The translations under genes and the position numbers were made by a program. Shown one piece after another: positions 24,761 through 33,407 of a stretch of DNA of 38,231 nt (positions are counted from its first letter, which is position 1; the number at the start of each line of letters is the position of its first letter). This DNA comes from Candidatus Anaerotignum merdipullorum (GTDB lineage Bacteria > Bacillota > Clostridia > Lachnospirales > Anaerotignaceae), in the NCBI GenBank assembly GCA_019115165.1, contig DXEB01000072.1, positions 1 through 38,231 of the forward strand. Reading direction: 5' to 3'. The notes under the pieces are model-generated. The model did no database searches, was not told the origin of the DNA, and saw only the letters and a program-made list of their open reading frames with translations.

Positions 24761-25619
24761 CCTGTTTTTTCTTTTTAATCGGGGTCTCCGCCAACAATAC
24801 CGCACCAAAAATCAAAATACAACCAATGTAGCCTCGCAGCGTCAACCGTTCCCCATACAGCAAAGCGGAAAGAATCGCTGCAAAAATCGATTCTGTTGTA
24901 ATAATCAATGCGGTTTTATTCGCAGAAGTATATTTTTGTCCCACTGACTGCAACACAAAATAAATTCCTGTGCAGAATACACCGACATAAACGAAATTGC
25001 CAACAGCATTCCATGTCAATGCCGGAACTGCACCGCCCATAAAGCAGGCAACTACAAAGGACAACAATGCCACTACTGCATTTTCTACTAATGTAATTCG
25101 AATCGAATTACAGCCAGCAATCCATCGTCCCATCAATGCCATTTGCAAAGAGAATGCAATGCAGCTGCCAAAGGAAAGTACCGCACCCAAATCCAACCGT
25201 AATCCATCTGTAACCGACAAAAGCGCAACCCCGACTACCGTCACAGCAGCCGCTAGTAATATCGGTGCCGTTGGTCGCTGACGGAATAATATCCAGCCAA
25301 TCATCGGCACCACAACTGCGGTCGTATTACTCAAAAACGCATTCACAGAAGGTGTGGTATATTGCAATCCCAATGTCAAAAGCAAAAACATTGCTGCCAA
25401 CAATACACCGAAAATCCCACCAACTTTCCATTCTTGTTTTGTCATACTGCGCCATTCTTTTCGGTAAAGCACACCCAAACAGACAGCCGCCAACAAAAAT
25501 CGTCCAAAAATCACCTGATACGGTGTAAATCCATCGTCTAATAAATATTTGACGCTGATAAATCCGCCGCCTCCAATGGCAGCCGCCAGAAGCAGCAACC
25601 CATCTCCTTTATGATTCAT
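24735..25619 (-). CDS. EamA/DMT-family transporter
   Basis: A 294-residue membrane protein with ten predicted hydrophobic segments in two EamA repeats. The first opens LLLLAAAIGGGGFISVKYLL; the second includes GNFVYVGVFCTGIYFVLQSVGQKYTSANKTALI, close to the family's usual PSVxxP/A-type motif, then IFAAILSALLYGERLTLRGYIGC. DMT members export metabolites or amino acids; the substrate is unknown. ATG 25619 overlaps the cinA stop by 11 bases, with GAGAAAGG as a modest ribosome site. It sits between cinA and recA, which in many Firmicutes are neighbours. Confidence 0.88.
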   Translation of the reverse strand: MNHKGDGLLLLAAAIGGGGFISVKYLLDDGFTPYQVIFGRFLLAAVCLGVLYRKEWRSMTKQEWKVGGIFGVLLAAMFLLLTLGLQYTTPSVNAFLSNTTAVVVPMIGWILFRQRPTAPILLAAAVTVVGVALLSVTDGLRLDLGAVLSFGSCIAFSLQMALMGRWIAGCNSIRITLVENAVVALLSFVVACFMGGAVPALTWNAVGNFVYVGVFCTGIYFVLQSVGQKYTSANKTALIITTESIFAAILSALLYGERLTLRGYIGCILIFGAVLLAETPIKKKKQVDSRDRIV

Positions 25620-26850
25620 GCTGCAACGCCTTTCTCAATGCATCCAGTGCATACATGGCAGCGCGTTCTCGAATTTGATTGCGCTTTCCTGTATAATGAT
25701 ATTCCATTACCGTTGTCTTTCCTGCATCATACAATCCAATATATACCAGCCCCACCGGTTTTTCTGCCGTCGCTCCGTCTGGACCGGCAATCCCGGTTGT
25801 AGAAAGTCCGATCTCTGCTCCGCTGCTTTTTGCTATGCCTTCCGCCATCTCAGCCGCCACTTCTTTGCTGACTGCTGTATATGCTTCCAACGTTTCTGCC
25901 TTTACGCCCAATCTCCGCATTTTGGCATCATTGGAATATGTCACACAGCCCTCTAACAAAACCTCAGATATCCCCGGATATTCCACCAGAGCAGATGTCA
26001 CCAGACCGCCTGTACAGGATTCCGCAACGGCAATGGTCTTTTTCTGTTCCAGCAACAGCTGCGCTACCACCGTCTGCATATTGGTTTCCCCTTCTGCATA
26101 TACCGCATTCCCTAATCGCTGCCGCAGAGCAGCTTTTACCGGCGCAATGAGTTCTTTTGCTTCCGCTTCGGATTTTGCTTTTGCAGTGATCCGCAGGATT
26201 GCTTCTCCCATCTTTGCATAAGGCGCAATCGTCGGATTTGTCTGGCTGTCAATCAAATCTTTTACCAGGGTTTCCATAGCGCTTTCTCCAACACTGGCTA
26301 CACGCAAAATTTCCGATACAAAAGTATATTCCTGTTTCTGCTGCAAAAACGGTTTTACTTGTTCTTCAAACATCGGAATGGTTTCCTTCGGCGGTCCAGG
26401 CAGCATCACAATAATTTTTCCATTTTTCTCCATAATAATGCCTGGTGCCGTTCCGTTCTCATTGTATAGCACCTTACCATGTTCTTTCGGCACCAATGCC
26501 TGCTTGCGGTTATTTTCCGTCATCTTCCTTCCAGTTTGTTGAAAAAAACGCTCAATCCTTGCCAATGCCCGCTCATCCAGCACCAGTTCTTCTCCAAAAT
26601 ATGCTGCTGCCGTTTCTTTTGTCAAATCATCCTCTGTCGGTCCCAGTCCACCAGTAGTCACAATGAGATCTGCACGGGAAAAAGCTTGAAAAATCGTATC
26701 TTTCAACCGCTGCGGATTATCTCCTACCACAGACTGAAAATACACTTCTATCCCCAGCTGCGCCAACTCCTTGGATAAATACTGCGCATTGGTATTGACA
26801 ATATCTCCCAGCAAAATTTCTGTTCCAACTGCAATGATTTCTGCTTTCAA
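25609..26850 (-). CDS. cinA: CinA-family protein (competence/damage-inducible, nicotinamide mononucleotide deamidase domain)
   Basis: A 413-residue two-domain protein. The N-terminal MoaB/MogA-like domain has IIAVGTEILLGDIVNTNAQYL and TTGGLGPTEDDLTKE. The C-terminal CinA/PncC domain has IAVAESCTGGLVTSALVE, with the serine-lysine type catalytic region, and STTGIAGPDGATAEKPVGLVYIG. The family recycles NMN and hydrolyses ADP-ribose. The start is probably TTG 26850, nine bases after AGGAGG; another TTG at 26856 is only three bases from it. It is followed with overlap by a DMT transporter and then recA. Confidence 0.93.
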   Translation of the reverse strand: MKAEIIAVGTEILLGDIVNTNAQYLSKELAQLGIEVYFQSVVGDNPQRLKDTIFQAFSRADLIVTTGGLGPTEDDLTKETAAAYFGEELVLDERALARIERFFQQTGRKMTENNRKQALVPKEHGKVLYNENGTAPGIIMEKNGKIIVMLPGPPKETIPMFEEQVKPFLQQKQEYTFVSEILRVASVGESAMETLVKDLIDSQTNPTIAPYAKMGEAILRITAKAKSEAEAKELIAPVKAALRQRLGNAVYAEGETNMQTVVAQLLLEQKKTIAVAESCTGGLVTSALVEYPGISEVLLEGCVTYSNDAKMRRLGVKAETLEAYTAVSKEVAAEMAEGIAKSSGAEIGLSTTGIAGPDGATAEKPVGLVYIGLYDAGKTTVMEYHYTGKRNQIRERAAMYALDALRKALQHES

Positions 26851-27257
26851 TCGCAAACACCTCCTAAAATATCATTCTCTCTCAATTTTCATAACCTGTA
26901 TTGGAGAAATGCTACATACCTATACTTGAAACCATGGCGTTTCTCTCCGCGTTCAGACGACTGCTTTTCCTTCCCGATTTCACTCCACTTTCTTTTCGTC
27001 TCCAGTCAATATTCTGTACCATACAGATTCCAATCATTTCATTCATTTTCCAGAGTTAACTTGTACTTTGCAATCGTAGCATCCGCAATACATATCTGTT
27101 CGCAACGGTACCAATTGCTCACACGATACCCTGTTTTTACGCAGACACATTTCTTTGTCAATCCATTCTAATACAGCAATGCCTCGCTCTCTGCCAATAC
27201 ATTTTAGATGCAAGCCTTGCTTTCACATGCCTTCCATTTCCCGTTAACTCCCAACAT
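26851..27257. other. Possible long leader of cinA; no gene seen
   Basis: About 400 bases between a minus-strand promoter candidate and cinA, without supported coding. A second promoter-like pair (TTGACA, 16 bases, TAAAAA) lies on the minus strand near 27145-27165. A short hairpin GCAAG/CTTGC occurs near 27213-27223. No known riboswitch core was recognised. Confidence 0.35.
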
Positions 27258-27286
27258 ATTATAGCACTTCTCAAAACGGCACACAA
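27258..27286 (-). promoter_or_regulatory. Candidate sigma-A promoter for cinA leader
   Basis: TTGTGT (27286-27281), a 17-base spacer and TATAAT (27263-27258). If used, the transcript would have a leader of about 400 bases before cinA. Confidence 0.45.
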
Positions 27287-27719
27287 CAAAAACAAAATGG
27301 CTGAACGGATTCTCCTTTTGCTAGCATCTTTTACATCCGTACATACATGAATTGCCATCAGAATCGACTGCGTCTCTGAAAAACAGGATACATCACCATC
27401 TTTTCATGGCTTCCGCCTTTCTCTATACAAACACTTCTCTATTTTTCACTGACATATACCCTCATCTAACAGAACGTGGCACAATAAAAGTATCGTCTAC
27501 AATCTTACGTTACCATATCCCGATCTGTAAAAAACATCCCAAAACATACTTTTTTGCCTATCATCGTTCTCCATATAACCTGTATACACCAACAGACTCT
27601 GTATTTCTTGCATGTTTTTATCTATTGCAAATTTTCAAAACATGCAAACGTTACTATTTCCAATGAATTTCAGTAAAAATTGAAAAAATTTGCGGATACT
27701 ATATCATGAGGTGATGAAA
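27287..27719. other. Intergenic region before small basic-protein gene
   Basis: No supported gene. A plus-strand frame of about 100 codons is present but has no ribosome site and unusual composition. The segment must contain the promoter of the 57-aa gene; TTGCAA near 27627 is the only -35-like candidate seen, without a convincing -10. Confidence 0.35.
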
Positions 27720-27893
27720 ATGGCAAAAAAGAAATATGACAAAAAGAAACAGATTCCCAAAGATACCATTTCTGGCGGCGATACCTACAGCATTCGCCAA
27801 AATTCGCATTACAGCGATAGCGGAAAATCAGAACCAGATAACAACATTTTCTGGGAAGAACGCAGCAATCCACTGAGCAGCAAAGGAAATTAA
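27720..27893 (+). CDS. Small basic hydrophilic protein of unknown function (57 aa)
   Basis: A 57-residue protein starting MAKKKYDKKKQIPKDTISGG, with a lysine-rich N-terminus and a polar, Ser/Asn-rich remainder ending NPLSSKGN. ATG 27720 is chosen because GAGGTG lies six bases upstream; ATG 27714 abuts the ribosome site. A terminator-like hairpin follows. It has no cysteines and no membrane segment. No family is recognised; small proteins of this style are often sporulation-linked in Clostridia, but nothing in the sequence proves that. Confidence 0.7.
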   Translation: MAKKKYDKKKQIPKDTISGGDTYSIRQNSHYSDSGKSEPDNNIFWEERSNPLSSKGN

Positions 27894-27912
27894 TCACACA
27901 TCCATTCCAAAG

Positions 27913-27951
27913 CAAGGAGAACCGTCGTCATTGGCAACGTGCTTCTCCTTG
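27913..27951 (+). terminator. Probable terminator after 57-aa gene
   Basis: CAAGGAGAA pairs perfectly with TTCTCCTTG around a 21-base loop, followed by TTCCATTTTTC. The T-tract is interrupted, so strength is uncertain. Confidence 0.5.
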
Positions 27952-28158
27952 TTCCATTTTTCTGTTGTTACCATAACGCATATCGTTCAGAATGTTTGGA
28001 TCGGGGCATATGATTACCTAATCCAGTAAAAACAGCCCTCTTTCCTCCCAAAAGTTTATGCCTCTGATTCGTGCATCCTTTTTCCGATTCATTTGCATAT
28101 TTGTTCATCTGCAAAACGTTTCCGTATTTAGGATCTATACTCCATATACCCTCCACAT
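27952..28158. other. Intergenic remainder between converging transcripts
   Basis: No supported gene. A minus-strand frame of about 100 codons (27968-28282) crosses the operon terminator at 28159-28201, so it is not accepted as a gene. Confidence 0.4.
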
Positions 28159-28201
28159 AAAAACAGTCGGGTGAATCCATTTCAACTGAATTTCCCGACT
28201 G
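28159..28201 (-). terminator. Terminator of the branched-chain amino-acid operon
   Basis: CAGTCGGG and CCCGACTG form a perfect 8-bp stem, with five T residues following on the minus strand. It lies 90 bases after the aminotransferase stop and is the first clear terminator for the eight-gene operon. Confidence 0.88.
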
Positions 28202-28290
28202 TCTGTACCAGACATCTCCGACAGAATGTCCGCATATTTCATTGATTATATTTTTATTTACATTATCTGCAATTACTTGCAATATATCCC

Positions 28291-29481
28291 TTACAGCAGT
28301 TCCTCTCGCAGTACCTCCCCCATTCTTCGAATGCCTTCGACAATTTTATCTTCTGGCATATTGGAAAAATTCATACGGAATGTATTTTCTTTTCCACCTT
28401 CTGGGAAAAACGCACCGCCAGGAATATATGCTACATTTTTTTCTACGCATTTTTTCAACAACTCTCGTGCATCCATTTGCGGCGGCAACTCTACCCATGT
28501 GAACAATCCCCCATGGGGTCTTGTAAACTTGATATTTTTAGGAAATACTGCCTCCATTGTATCCAGCATCAATGTTCTTCTTTTGCCATATAACGCTCGA
28601 ATCCGTTCCACATGCGCATCCAGATCATATAATTCCATGAATCTACTGATTTCCATTTGAGATATCGTAGAAGGCTGCAAATCCGCTCCTTGTTTTAGAA
28701 ATACGTATTTTTGCAAAATCTCCGGTGCTGCACAAATCCAACCGATTCGATAACCAGGCGCCAGTATTTTCGAAAAAGAACCAAGGAAAATCACCAGCCC
28801 TTCTGTGTCCATGGACTTTAAGGAAGGAATCGCTTTTCCCTCATAACGCAGTTCTCCATAGGGATTGTCTTCAATCACCGGAATATGGAATCGGTTTACT
28901 ACTTCTAAAAACGCTTTTCTCCGTTCCAAAGACCAGGTACGACCTGTGGGATTTTGAAAATCAGGAATCACATAAATCATCTTTATGCGCTGCGTTGTTT
29001 GAAGAATTTTCTCTAATGCTTCCGGAATCATACCATCCTCATCCGTCGGAACTTCCATAAACTGCGGCTGATATGCCTGAAACGCATTGAAAGCACCCAT
29101 ATAAGACGGACTTTCAAACAACACAACATCGCCCTCATCCAGAAATAATCTGCCGGAAAAGTCCAAGCCCTGTTGAGAACCATTTGTAATTAAAATATCC
29201 TGCGGTACTGCTGTAATATCGTATTTTTCCTTCATTCTTACCGCAATTTTTTCACGCAACGGCTCAAATCCTTCTGTTGTTGCATACTGCATCGCCATTG
29301 CACCAGTTTCGTCCATCACATGACAAGCCGCATCTTTCATTTCTGCTACCGGAAACATTTCCGGCGCTGGCAACCCACCCGCAAAAGAAATCATATTCGG
29401 TTTCAATGTCAGTTTAATGGCTTCTCGAATTTCAGAGCCTTTGATCCGTTCCATTCTTTTGGCAAATGTAATTTGCTGCAT
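28291..29481 (-). CDS. PLP-dependent aminotransferase (class I/II, LysN/Aro8-like)
   Basis: A 396-residue fold-type I aminotransferase. The PLP lysine is Lys238 in GSFSKILAPGYRIGW; Asn and Pro of DFQNPTG and Arg in FRMNFSNMP complete the substrate site. The N-terminal IKGSEIREAIKLTLKPNMISFAGGLPAPEMFP is typical of the 2-aminoadipate/aromatic aminotransferase group. In this operon it most plausibly transaminates leucine, valine or isoleucine to the 2-oxoacid used by the oxidoreductase; that substrate is inferred from context. ATG 29481 follows GGAGGG and lies two bases after the transporter stop. It is the last gene of the operon. Confidence 0.88.
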   Translation of the reverse strand: MQQITFAKRMERIKGSEIREAIKLTLKPNMISFAGGLPAPEMFPVAEMKDAACHVMDETGAMAMQYATTEGFEPLREKIAVRMKEKYDITAVPQDILITNGSQQGLDFSGRLFLDEGDVVLFESPSYMGAFNAFQAYQPQFMEVPTDEDGMIPEALEKILQTTQRIKMIYVIPDFQNPTGRTWSLERRKAFLEVVNRFHIPVIEDNPYGELRYEGKAIPSLKSMDTEGLVIFLGSFSKILAPGYRIGWICAAPEILQKYVFLKQGADLQPSTISQMEISRFMELYDLDAHVERIRALYGKRRTLMLDTMEAVFPKNIKFTRPHGGLFTWVELPPQMDARELLKKCVEKNVAYIPGGAFFPEGGKENTFRMNFSNMPEDKIVEGIRRMGEVLREELL

Positions 29482-29483
29482 AC

Positions 29484-30767
29484 TTAATTCCCTCCTTCTT
29501 CTCCTGTTTGTATACGTTTTTTCGATGGTACAAAGAATCCAATCAACGCCGCAATGGCTACTGGCAAAATCCAGTTCAAACCAAAGGAGGACAAAGGCAG
29601 ACGATCCATGCCAGGAACTCCTACCAGAGTCAGAACACTGATCAACAATGCCATATAAGCCGCAAAGCGGAATACATTATCATTTTTGATTCTTTCTGTA
29701 AAGATTGACAACAGAATCATTGCCACTACAATGGGATAAATCACACTCAAAATAGGACCGGAAAACTGAATGATCGTATTTACGCCAAAGTTTGAAATCA
29801 CTGCACTAAATACACAGAAAATCACAACCAGCCATTCATATTTGATCTTATTATGGAATACCCCTGAAAAAAACTGCGCCACTGCTGCCGTTGTACCAAT
29901 TGCCGTCGTCAAACAAGCCAATGCAATAATAATGCCCAACAAAATCTTTCCGCCTTCCCCTAACAGCGCACCTGTAATTGCAACTACCAATGCAGTCTGT
30001 TCTACATCTGCGCCATATTGTTGAGAAACCGTTGTACCAACCAAACACAATCCGCCGTATACCAACGCCAGGCAAATACCGGCTACAATTCCTGCTTTAC
30101 CTGTCATGGAAATTCGTTCTTTTTCTTCTGTATATCCTTTGCTGATTACAGATGCCATAATGATAATGGCAATTACCGTGCCGCCAAAGGCATCCATCGT
30201 CTGATAGCCTTGTGCCAAACCTTCTGCAAACAAGTGATCGATGTATGGTTCTGGATTGGGATCACCCAATGGCGTTACCAGCCCTTTGATAATCAATACT
30301 GCCAATGCCAACAGCAGTGCCGGCGTCAAAAACTTCCCTACATTATCCACAACTTTTGACGGACGTACTGTCAACACCAATGTAACCGCAAAGAAAATAA
30401 TGGAAAATACAACGGGATTTGCGTTGGGAAATAATGGTTGGATCGAGATTTCAAATGTTGTCGCACCGGTTCTTGGAATCGACATCAGCGGTCCAATACA
30501 AGCCAACATAATACATCCCATAACAACTGCAAACTTTTCCCCTACACGGGATAATACACCAATGCCTCTGCTGTTATATTTACAAGATACGATCACTGCC
30601 AAAATAGATAAGATTACATCGCCGACCAAAAAGCCCGCAAATGCAGCATACCATTGTTCACCCGATAATACCCCCAAATACGGCGGAAAAATCAAATTTC
30701 CTGCACCAAAAAATGTCGCGAAAATTGCAAACCCAATAATGATAATATCCAGATTCTTTTTAGACAT
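29484..30767 (-). CDS. brnQ: Branched-chain amino-acid carrier BrnQ (LIVCS family)
   Basis: A 427-residue membrane protein with about twelve hydrophobic segments. The family start is clear: IIGFAIFATFFGAGNLIFPPYLG, the cation-coupled LIVCS signature, followed by a second conserved stretch GAGATT-like PRTGATTFEISIQPLF. It should import Leu, Ile and Val with Na+ or H+. ATG 30767 has GGAGGTGG upstream. It sits between the CoA-transferase and aminotransferase genes with gaps of 33 and 2 bases, which fits uptake of the substrate for this pathway. Confidence 0.93.
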   Translation of the reverse strand: MSKKNLDIIIIGFAIFATFFGAGNLIFPPYLGVLSGEQWYAAFAGFLVGDVILSILAVIVSCKYNSRGIGVLSRVGEKFAVVMGCIMLACIGPLMSIPRTGATTFEISIQPLFPNANPVVFSIIFFAVTLVLTVRPSKVVDNVGKFLTPALLLALAVLIIKGLVTPLGDPNPEPYIDHLFAEGLAQGYQTMDAFGGTVIAIIIMASVISKGYTEEKERISMTGKAGIVAGICLALVYGGLCLVGTTVSQQYGADVEQTALVVAITGALLGEGGKILLGIIIALACLTTAIGTTAAVAQFFSGVFHNKIKYEWLVVIFCVFSAVISNFGVNTIIQFSGPILSVIYPIVVAMILLSIFTERIKNDNVFRFAAYMALLISVLTLVGVPGMDRLPLSSFGLNWILPVAIAALIGFFVPSKKRIQTGEEGGN

Positions 30768-30800
30768 AGTTCCACCTCCGTATTCCCGATGTATTCACCT

Positions 30801-32102
30801 TTACCAAAGCATCATCTGTTGCGCCGCTTCTCTTAACTCTTCCCGGAACTTCGGATGTGCAATTGCAATCAAATTTTCCACACGTTCTCTCACAGACCTT
30901 CCCTTTAATGCCGCAATGCCATATTCTGTTACAATATAGTCTACACAATTTCTGGAAAGAGACACTACGCTCCCGGGTGTCAAATATGGCTGGATGGTTG
31001 AAATCGTTCCGTTTTTTGCTGTTGCATGCAGTGCAATAATCGAACGCCCATTTTTTGCATGATTTGCTCCTTGGGACATATCTGTTTGCCCGCCGCTTCC
31101 GCTATAATGCTTGCTGCCAATCCCTTCTGAAGATACTTGCCCACTCAAATCTACCTGCATTGCCGTGTTAATCGCCACCATATTATCGTTTTTTGCAATG
31201 ACCGCAGGATTGTTCACATATTCTGCCGGCAACATCAAAATAGATGGATTCTGATCTAACCAGTCATATAAATGCTGATCTCCAAACGCAAAAGTTCCTA
31301 CGGTCTTTCCTCGATGTAATGTCTTCTTTTTATTGGTGACTACGCCTTTTTCCATCAGCACCGCCATTCCGCTGTTGATCATTTCCGTATGAATCCCCAA
31401 ATCTTTCTTATCTGTCAATGCCAATGCAATCGCATCCGGAATGCTGCCAATTCCTAACTGGATGGTGTCTCCATCATGAACGAGACTAGCTACATATTGC
31501 CCAATGGCTTCGTCCTCTTTTTCAATCTTACTCAATGGAATCGTCGGAATCGGTGTATTGACTTCTACAATACGGTCTACATCTCGAATATGAATTTCCG
31601 TATCCCCATTGACTAACGGCAAATTAGGGTTGATTTCCAGTATTATCTTTTCCGCTTTATCCATATAATTTCTATCGATCATATTACCCAAAGAAGTACG
31701 CATATACCCATGTTTATCCATTGGGGTTGCAGAGCCTATGTATACATTCGGTTCATCAAATGAATCCTTGCGTTTGGTCGCTTCATGCAGATTGACTGGA
31801 ATATAGCTACATCTGCCCTCTTGATATAATCTGCGGTTCGTCGCACCGAAAAAATAAGAATCCATAGAAAACGTCTGTTCATACGCTTTATCAAAAAACG
31901 GATAATCTCCATTCGCCAGAGAATATAGCACACGGATATGATGGATGTCTTCTCGATCCTGCAGTGTATGCAGTTGCCCTAATATTGTAAACGGTTCATT
32001 CGCACAATATCCCGGCACCAAATAATCTCCATCCGAAATGATTGCCAATGCGTCTGCTACTGTTCCTTTTTTGGACTCATACAGTTCTTGAAATTGATTC
32101 AT
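30801..32102 (-). CDS. Acetyl-CoA hydrolase/CoA-transferase family protein (4-hydroxybutyrate CoA-transferase-like)
   Basis: A 433-residue class I CoA-transferase. The catalytic glutamate that forms the CoA thioester is Glu240 in GIHTEMINSGM. The oxyanion/CoA loops QLGIGSIPDAIALAL and KHYSGSGGQTDMSQGA match 4-hydroxybutyrate and butyryl:acetate CoA-transferases. In this operon it would convert isobutyryl-, isovaleryl- or 2-methylbutyryl-CoA to the free acid while activating acetate, conserving the energy of oxidative decarboxylation as acetyl-CoA. ATG 32102 follows AAAGGAG. Acyl-CoA hydrolase activity is a less likely alternative. Confidence 0.9.
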   Translation of the reverse strand: MNQFQELYESKKGTVADALAIISDGDYLVPGYCANEPFTILGQLHTLQDREDIHHIRVLYSLANGDYPFFDKAYEQTFSMDSYFFGATNRRLYQEGRCSYIPVNLHEATKRKDSFDEPNVYIGSATPMDKHGYMRTSLGNMIDRNYMDKAEKIILEINPNLPLVNGDTEIHIRDVDRIVEVNTPIPTIPLSKIEKEDEAIGQYVASLVHDGDTIQLGIGSIPDAIALALTDKKDLGIHTEMINSGMAVLMEKGVVTNKKKTLHRGKTVGTFAFGDQHLYDWLDQNPSILMLPAEYVNNPAVIAKNDNMVAINTAMQVDLSGQVSSEGIGSKHYSGSGGQTDMSQGANHAKNGRSIIALHATAKNGTISTIQPYLTPGSVVSLSRNCVDYIVTEYGIAALKGRSVRERVENLIAIAHPKFREELREAAQQMMLW

Positions 32103-32117
32103 ATCGCAACTCCTTTC

Positions 32118-32663
32118 TTATACAGACCCATCCTGTACCAAACAAATCCCCTTCTGTACCGCTTGCTCATTCAATGCAATCAATTCCGGTTTTTTTCCAA
32201 GTACCTGTTTTACCGTTTCTGAAATTTCTGCGTCCGTAAAAATACCCGTTTTTGCTGTAAATGCTCCCGTCATAATAATATTTGCTACCTGTCTTGCACC
32301 CATTTCCTTTGCCATATCATCTATGGGAATAGCAACAACATCATATGTATCCGATAAATGTTCTGTGTTGCAAAGTGTTGCATTTGCCATCAGCAAACCA
32401 CCTGTTTTCAGCCTTGGCAGAAATTTTTCCAAGGACGGCTGATTAAATACCATCAACACATCTGCTTTTCCAACAATCGGAGACCCAATTTCATCGTCTG
32501 ATAAGATGACTGTACAGCTTGCTGTTCCGCCGCGCTGTTCCGGTCCATACTGTGGTAAAAACATTGCCTTTTTCTGATGGGCACAGGCCGCATATCCCAA
32601 CAATTTTCCTGTTACCATAACGCCCTGTCCGCCAAAACCGGCAATAATCATTTTCAGTTCCAT
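32118..32663 (-). CDS. 2-oxoacid:ferredoxin oxidoreductase, gamma subunit
   Basis: A 181-residue gamma subunit. The family start MIIAGFGGQGVMVTGKLL (5-22) and PQYGPEQRGGTASCTVILSD are clear. With the alpha, beta and ferredoxin-like subunits it makes a four-subunit VorABCD/KorABCD-type enzyme. ATG 32663 follows AAGGAG and lies five bases after the beta-subunit stop; three codons upstream in frame are not used. Which oxoacid is preferred cannot be read from this subunit. Confidence 0.92.
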   Translation of the reverse strand: MELKMIIAGFGGQGVMVTGKLLGYAACAHQKKAMFLPQYGPEQRGGTASCTVILSDDEIGSPIVGKADVLMVFNQPSLEKFLPRLKTGGLLMANATLCNTEHLSDTYDVVAIPIDDMAKEMGARQVANIIMTGAFTAKTGIFTDAEISETVKQVLGKKPELIALNEQAVQKGICLVQDGSV

Positions 32664-32668
32664 TCTGC

Positions 32669-33406
32669 TCACTCCTTTGCCTTAAACACACCCAGCGGAA
32701 ATGTTTTCATGGTATGCTCCTGCATCCATGCAATGGTCTTTTCCGCGGACATTCCCCAGTTTGTCGGACAATTCGACAATAATTCAATAAAGGAAAACCC
32801 TTTCTGATCCAATTGATTTTGGAAACCCTGACGCAGTACTTTTTTTGCCTCGTTAATATGTGCCGGTGTATCCAATGCACATCTAGCAACTAATACAGGC
32901 GCTTCCAGCTGTGCCAAAATTTCACACATCTTCATTGGATATCCTTCCCGTTTTGGATCTCTGCCATCCTGTGCAGTTGTTGCTTTTTGACCAATTAACG
33001 TCGTAGGCGCCATCTGTCCGCCAGTCATACCATAAATGCTGTTATTGACAAAAATTGCTGTGATATTTTCCCCACGGTTTGCTGCATGCATAATTTCAGA
33101 CAGCCCAATAGCAGCCAAATCGCCATCTCCTTGATATGTATAAACAAATCGTTTGGGACTGCATCGTTTCACACCTGTGGCTACCGCAGGTGCACGTCCA
33201 TGCAGAGATACAATCATATCTGTATCGAAGTGAAATACACCCATGGAAGAACATCCAATGGGCAATACAGAAGTAGTTTGATCCTGAATGCCAAATTCAT
33301 CTATCAATTCACAAATCAATCTTGTTGCAACACCATGCAGACATCCTGGACAGTATCCTGTCGCTCTTGGATTCATGGATTTTGGTCTTGTATATACTTT
33401 TTCCAT
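32669..33406 (-). CDS. 2-oxoacid:ferredoxin oxidoreductase, thiamine-diphosphate (beta) subunit
   Basis: A 245-residue TPP-binding subunit. The diphosphate-binding motif GDGD (93-96) runs to NN (121-122) in IFVNNSIYGMTGGQ. Cys19 and Cys22 in GYCPGCLHG, with a later Cys, would bind the catalytic-chain [4Fe-4S] cluster. ATG 33406 is preferred over GTG 33415, because GAGGAG is ten bases from the ATG and only one from the GTG. It starts one base after the alpha-subunit stop. The GMSAEKTIAWMQEHT C-terminus is typical of Kor/Vor beta subunits. Confidence 0.93.
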   Translation of the reverse strand: MEKVYTRPKSMNPRATGYCPGCLHGVATRLICELIDEFGIQDQTTSVLPIGCSSMGVFHFDTDMIVSLHGRAPAVATGVKRCSPKRFVYTYQGDGDLAAIGLSEIMHAANRGENITAIFVNNSIYGMTGGQMAPTTLIGQKATTAQDGRDPKREGYPMKMCEILAQLEAPVLVARCALDTPAHINEAKKVLRQGFQNQLDQKGFSFIELLSNCPTNWGMSAEKTIAWMQEHTMKTFPLGVFKAKE

Positions 33407-33407
33407 C

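Noticed and set aside
27352-27666. 104-codon plus-strand frame upstream of the 57-aa gene
   Set aside because: No ribosome site and no recognisable motif; the sequence is AT-rich intergenic in character.
27968-28282. 104-codon minus-strand frame just after the aminotransferase
   Set aside because: It crosses the strong operon terminator at 28159-28201 and begins with TTG after only a weak AAGGGA. Its amino-acid content is not implausible, so rejection is moderate.
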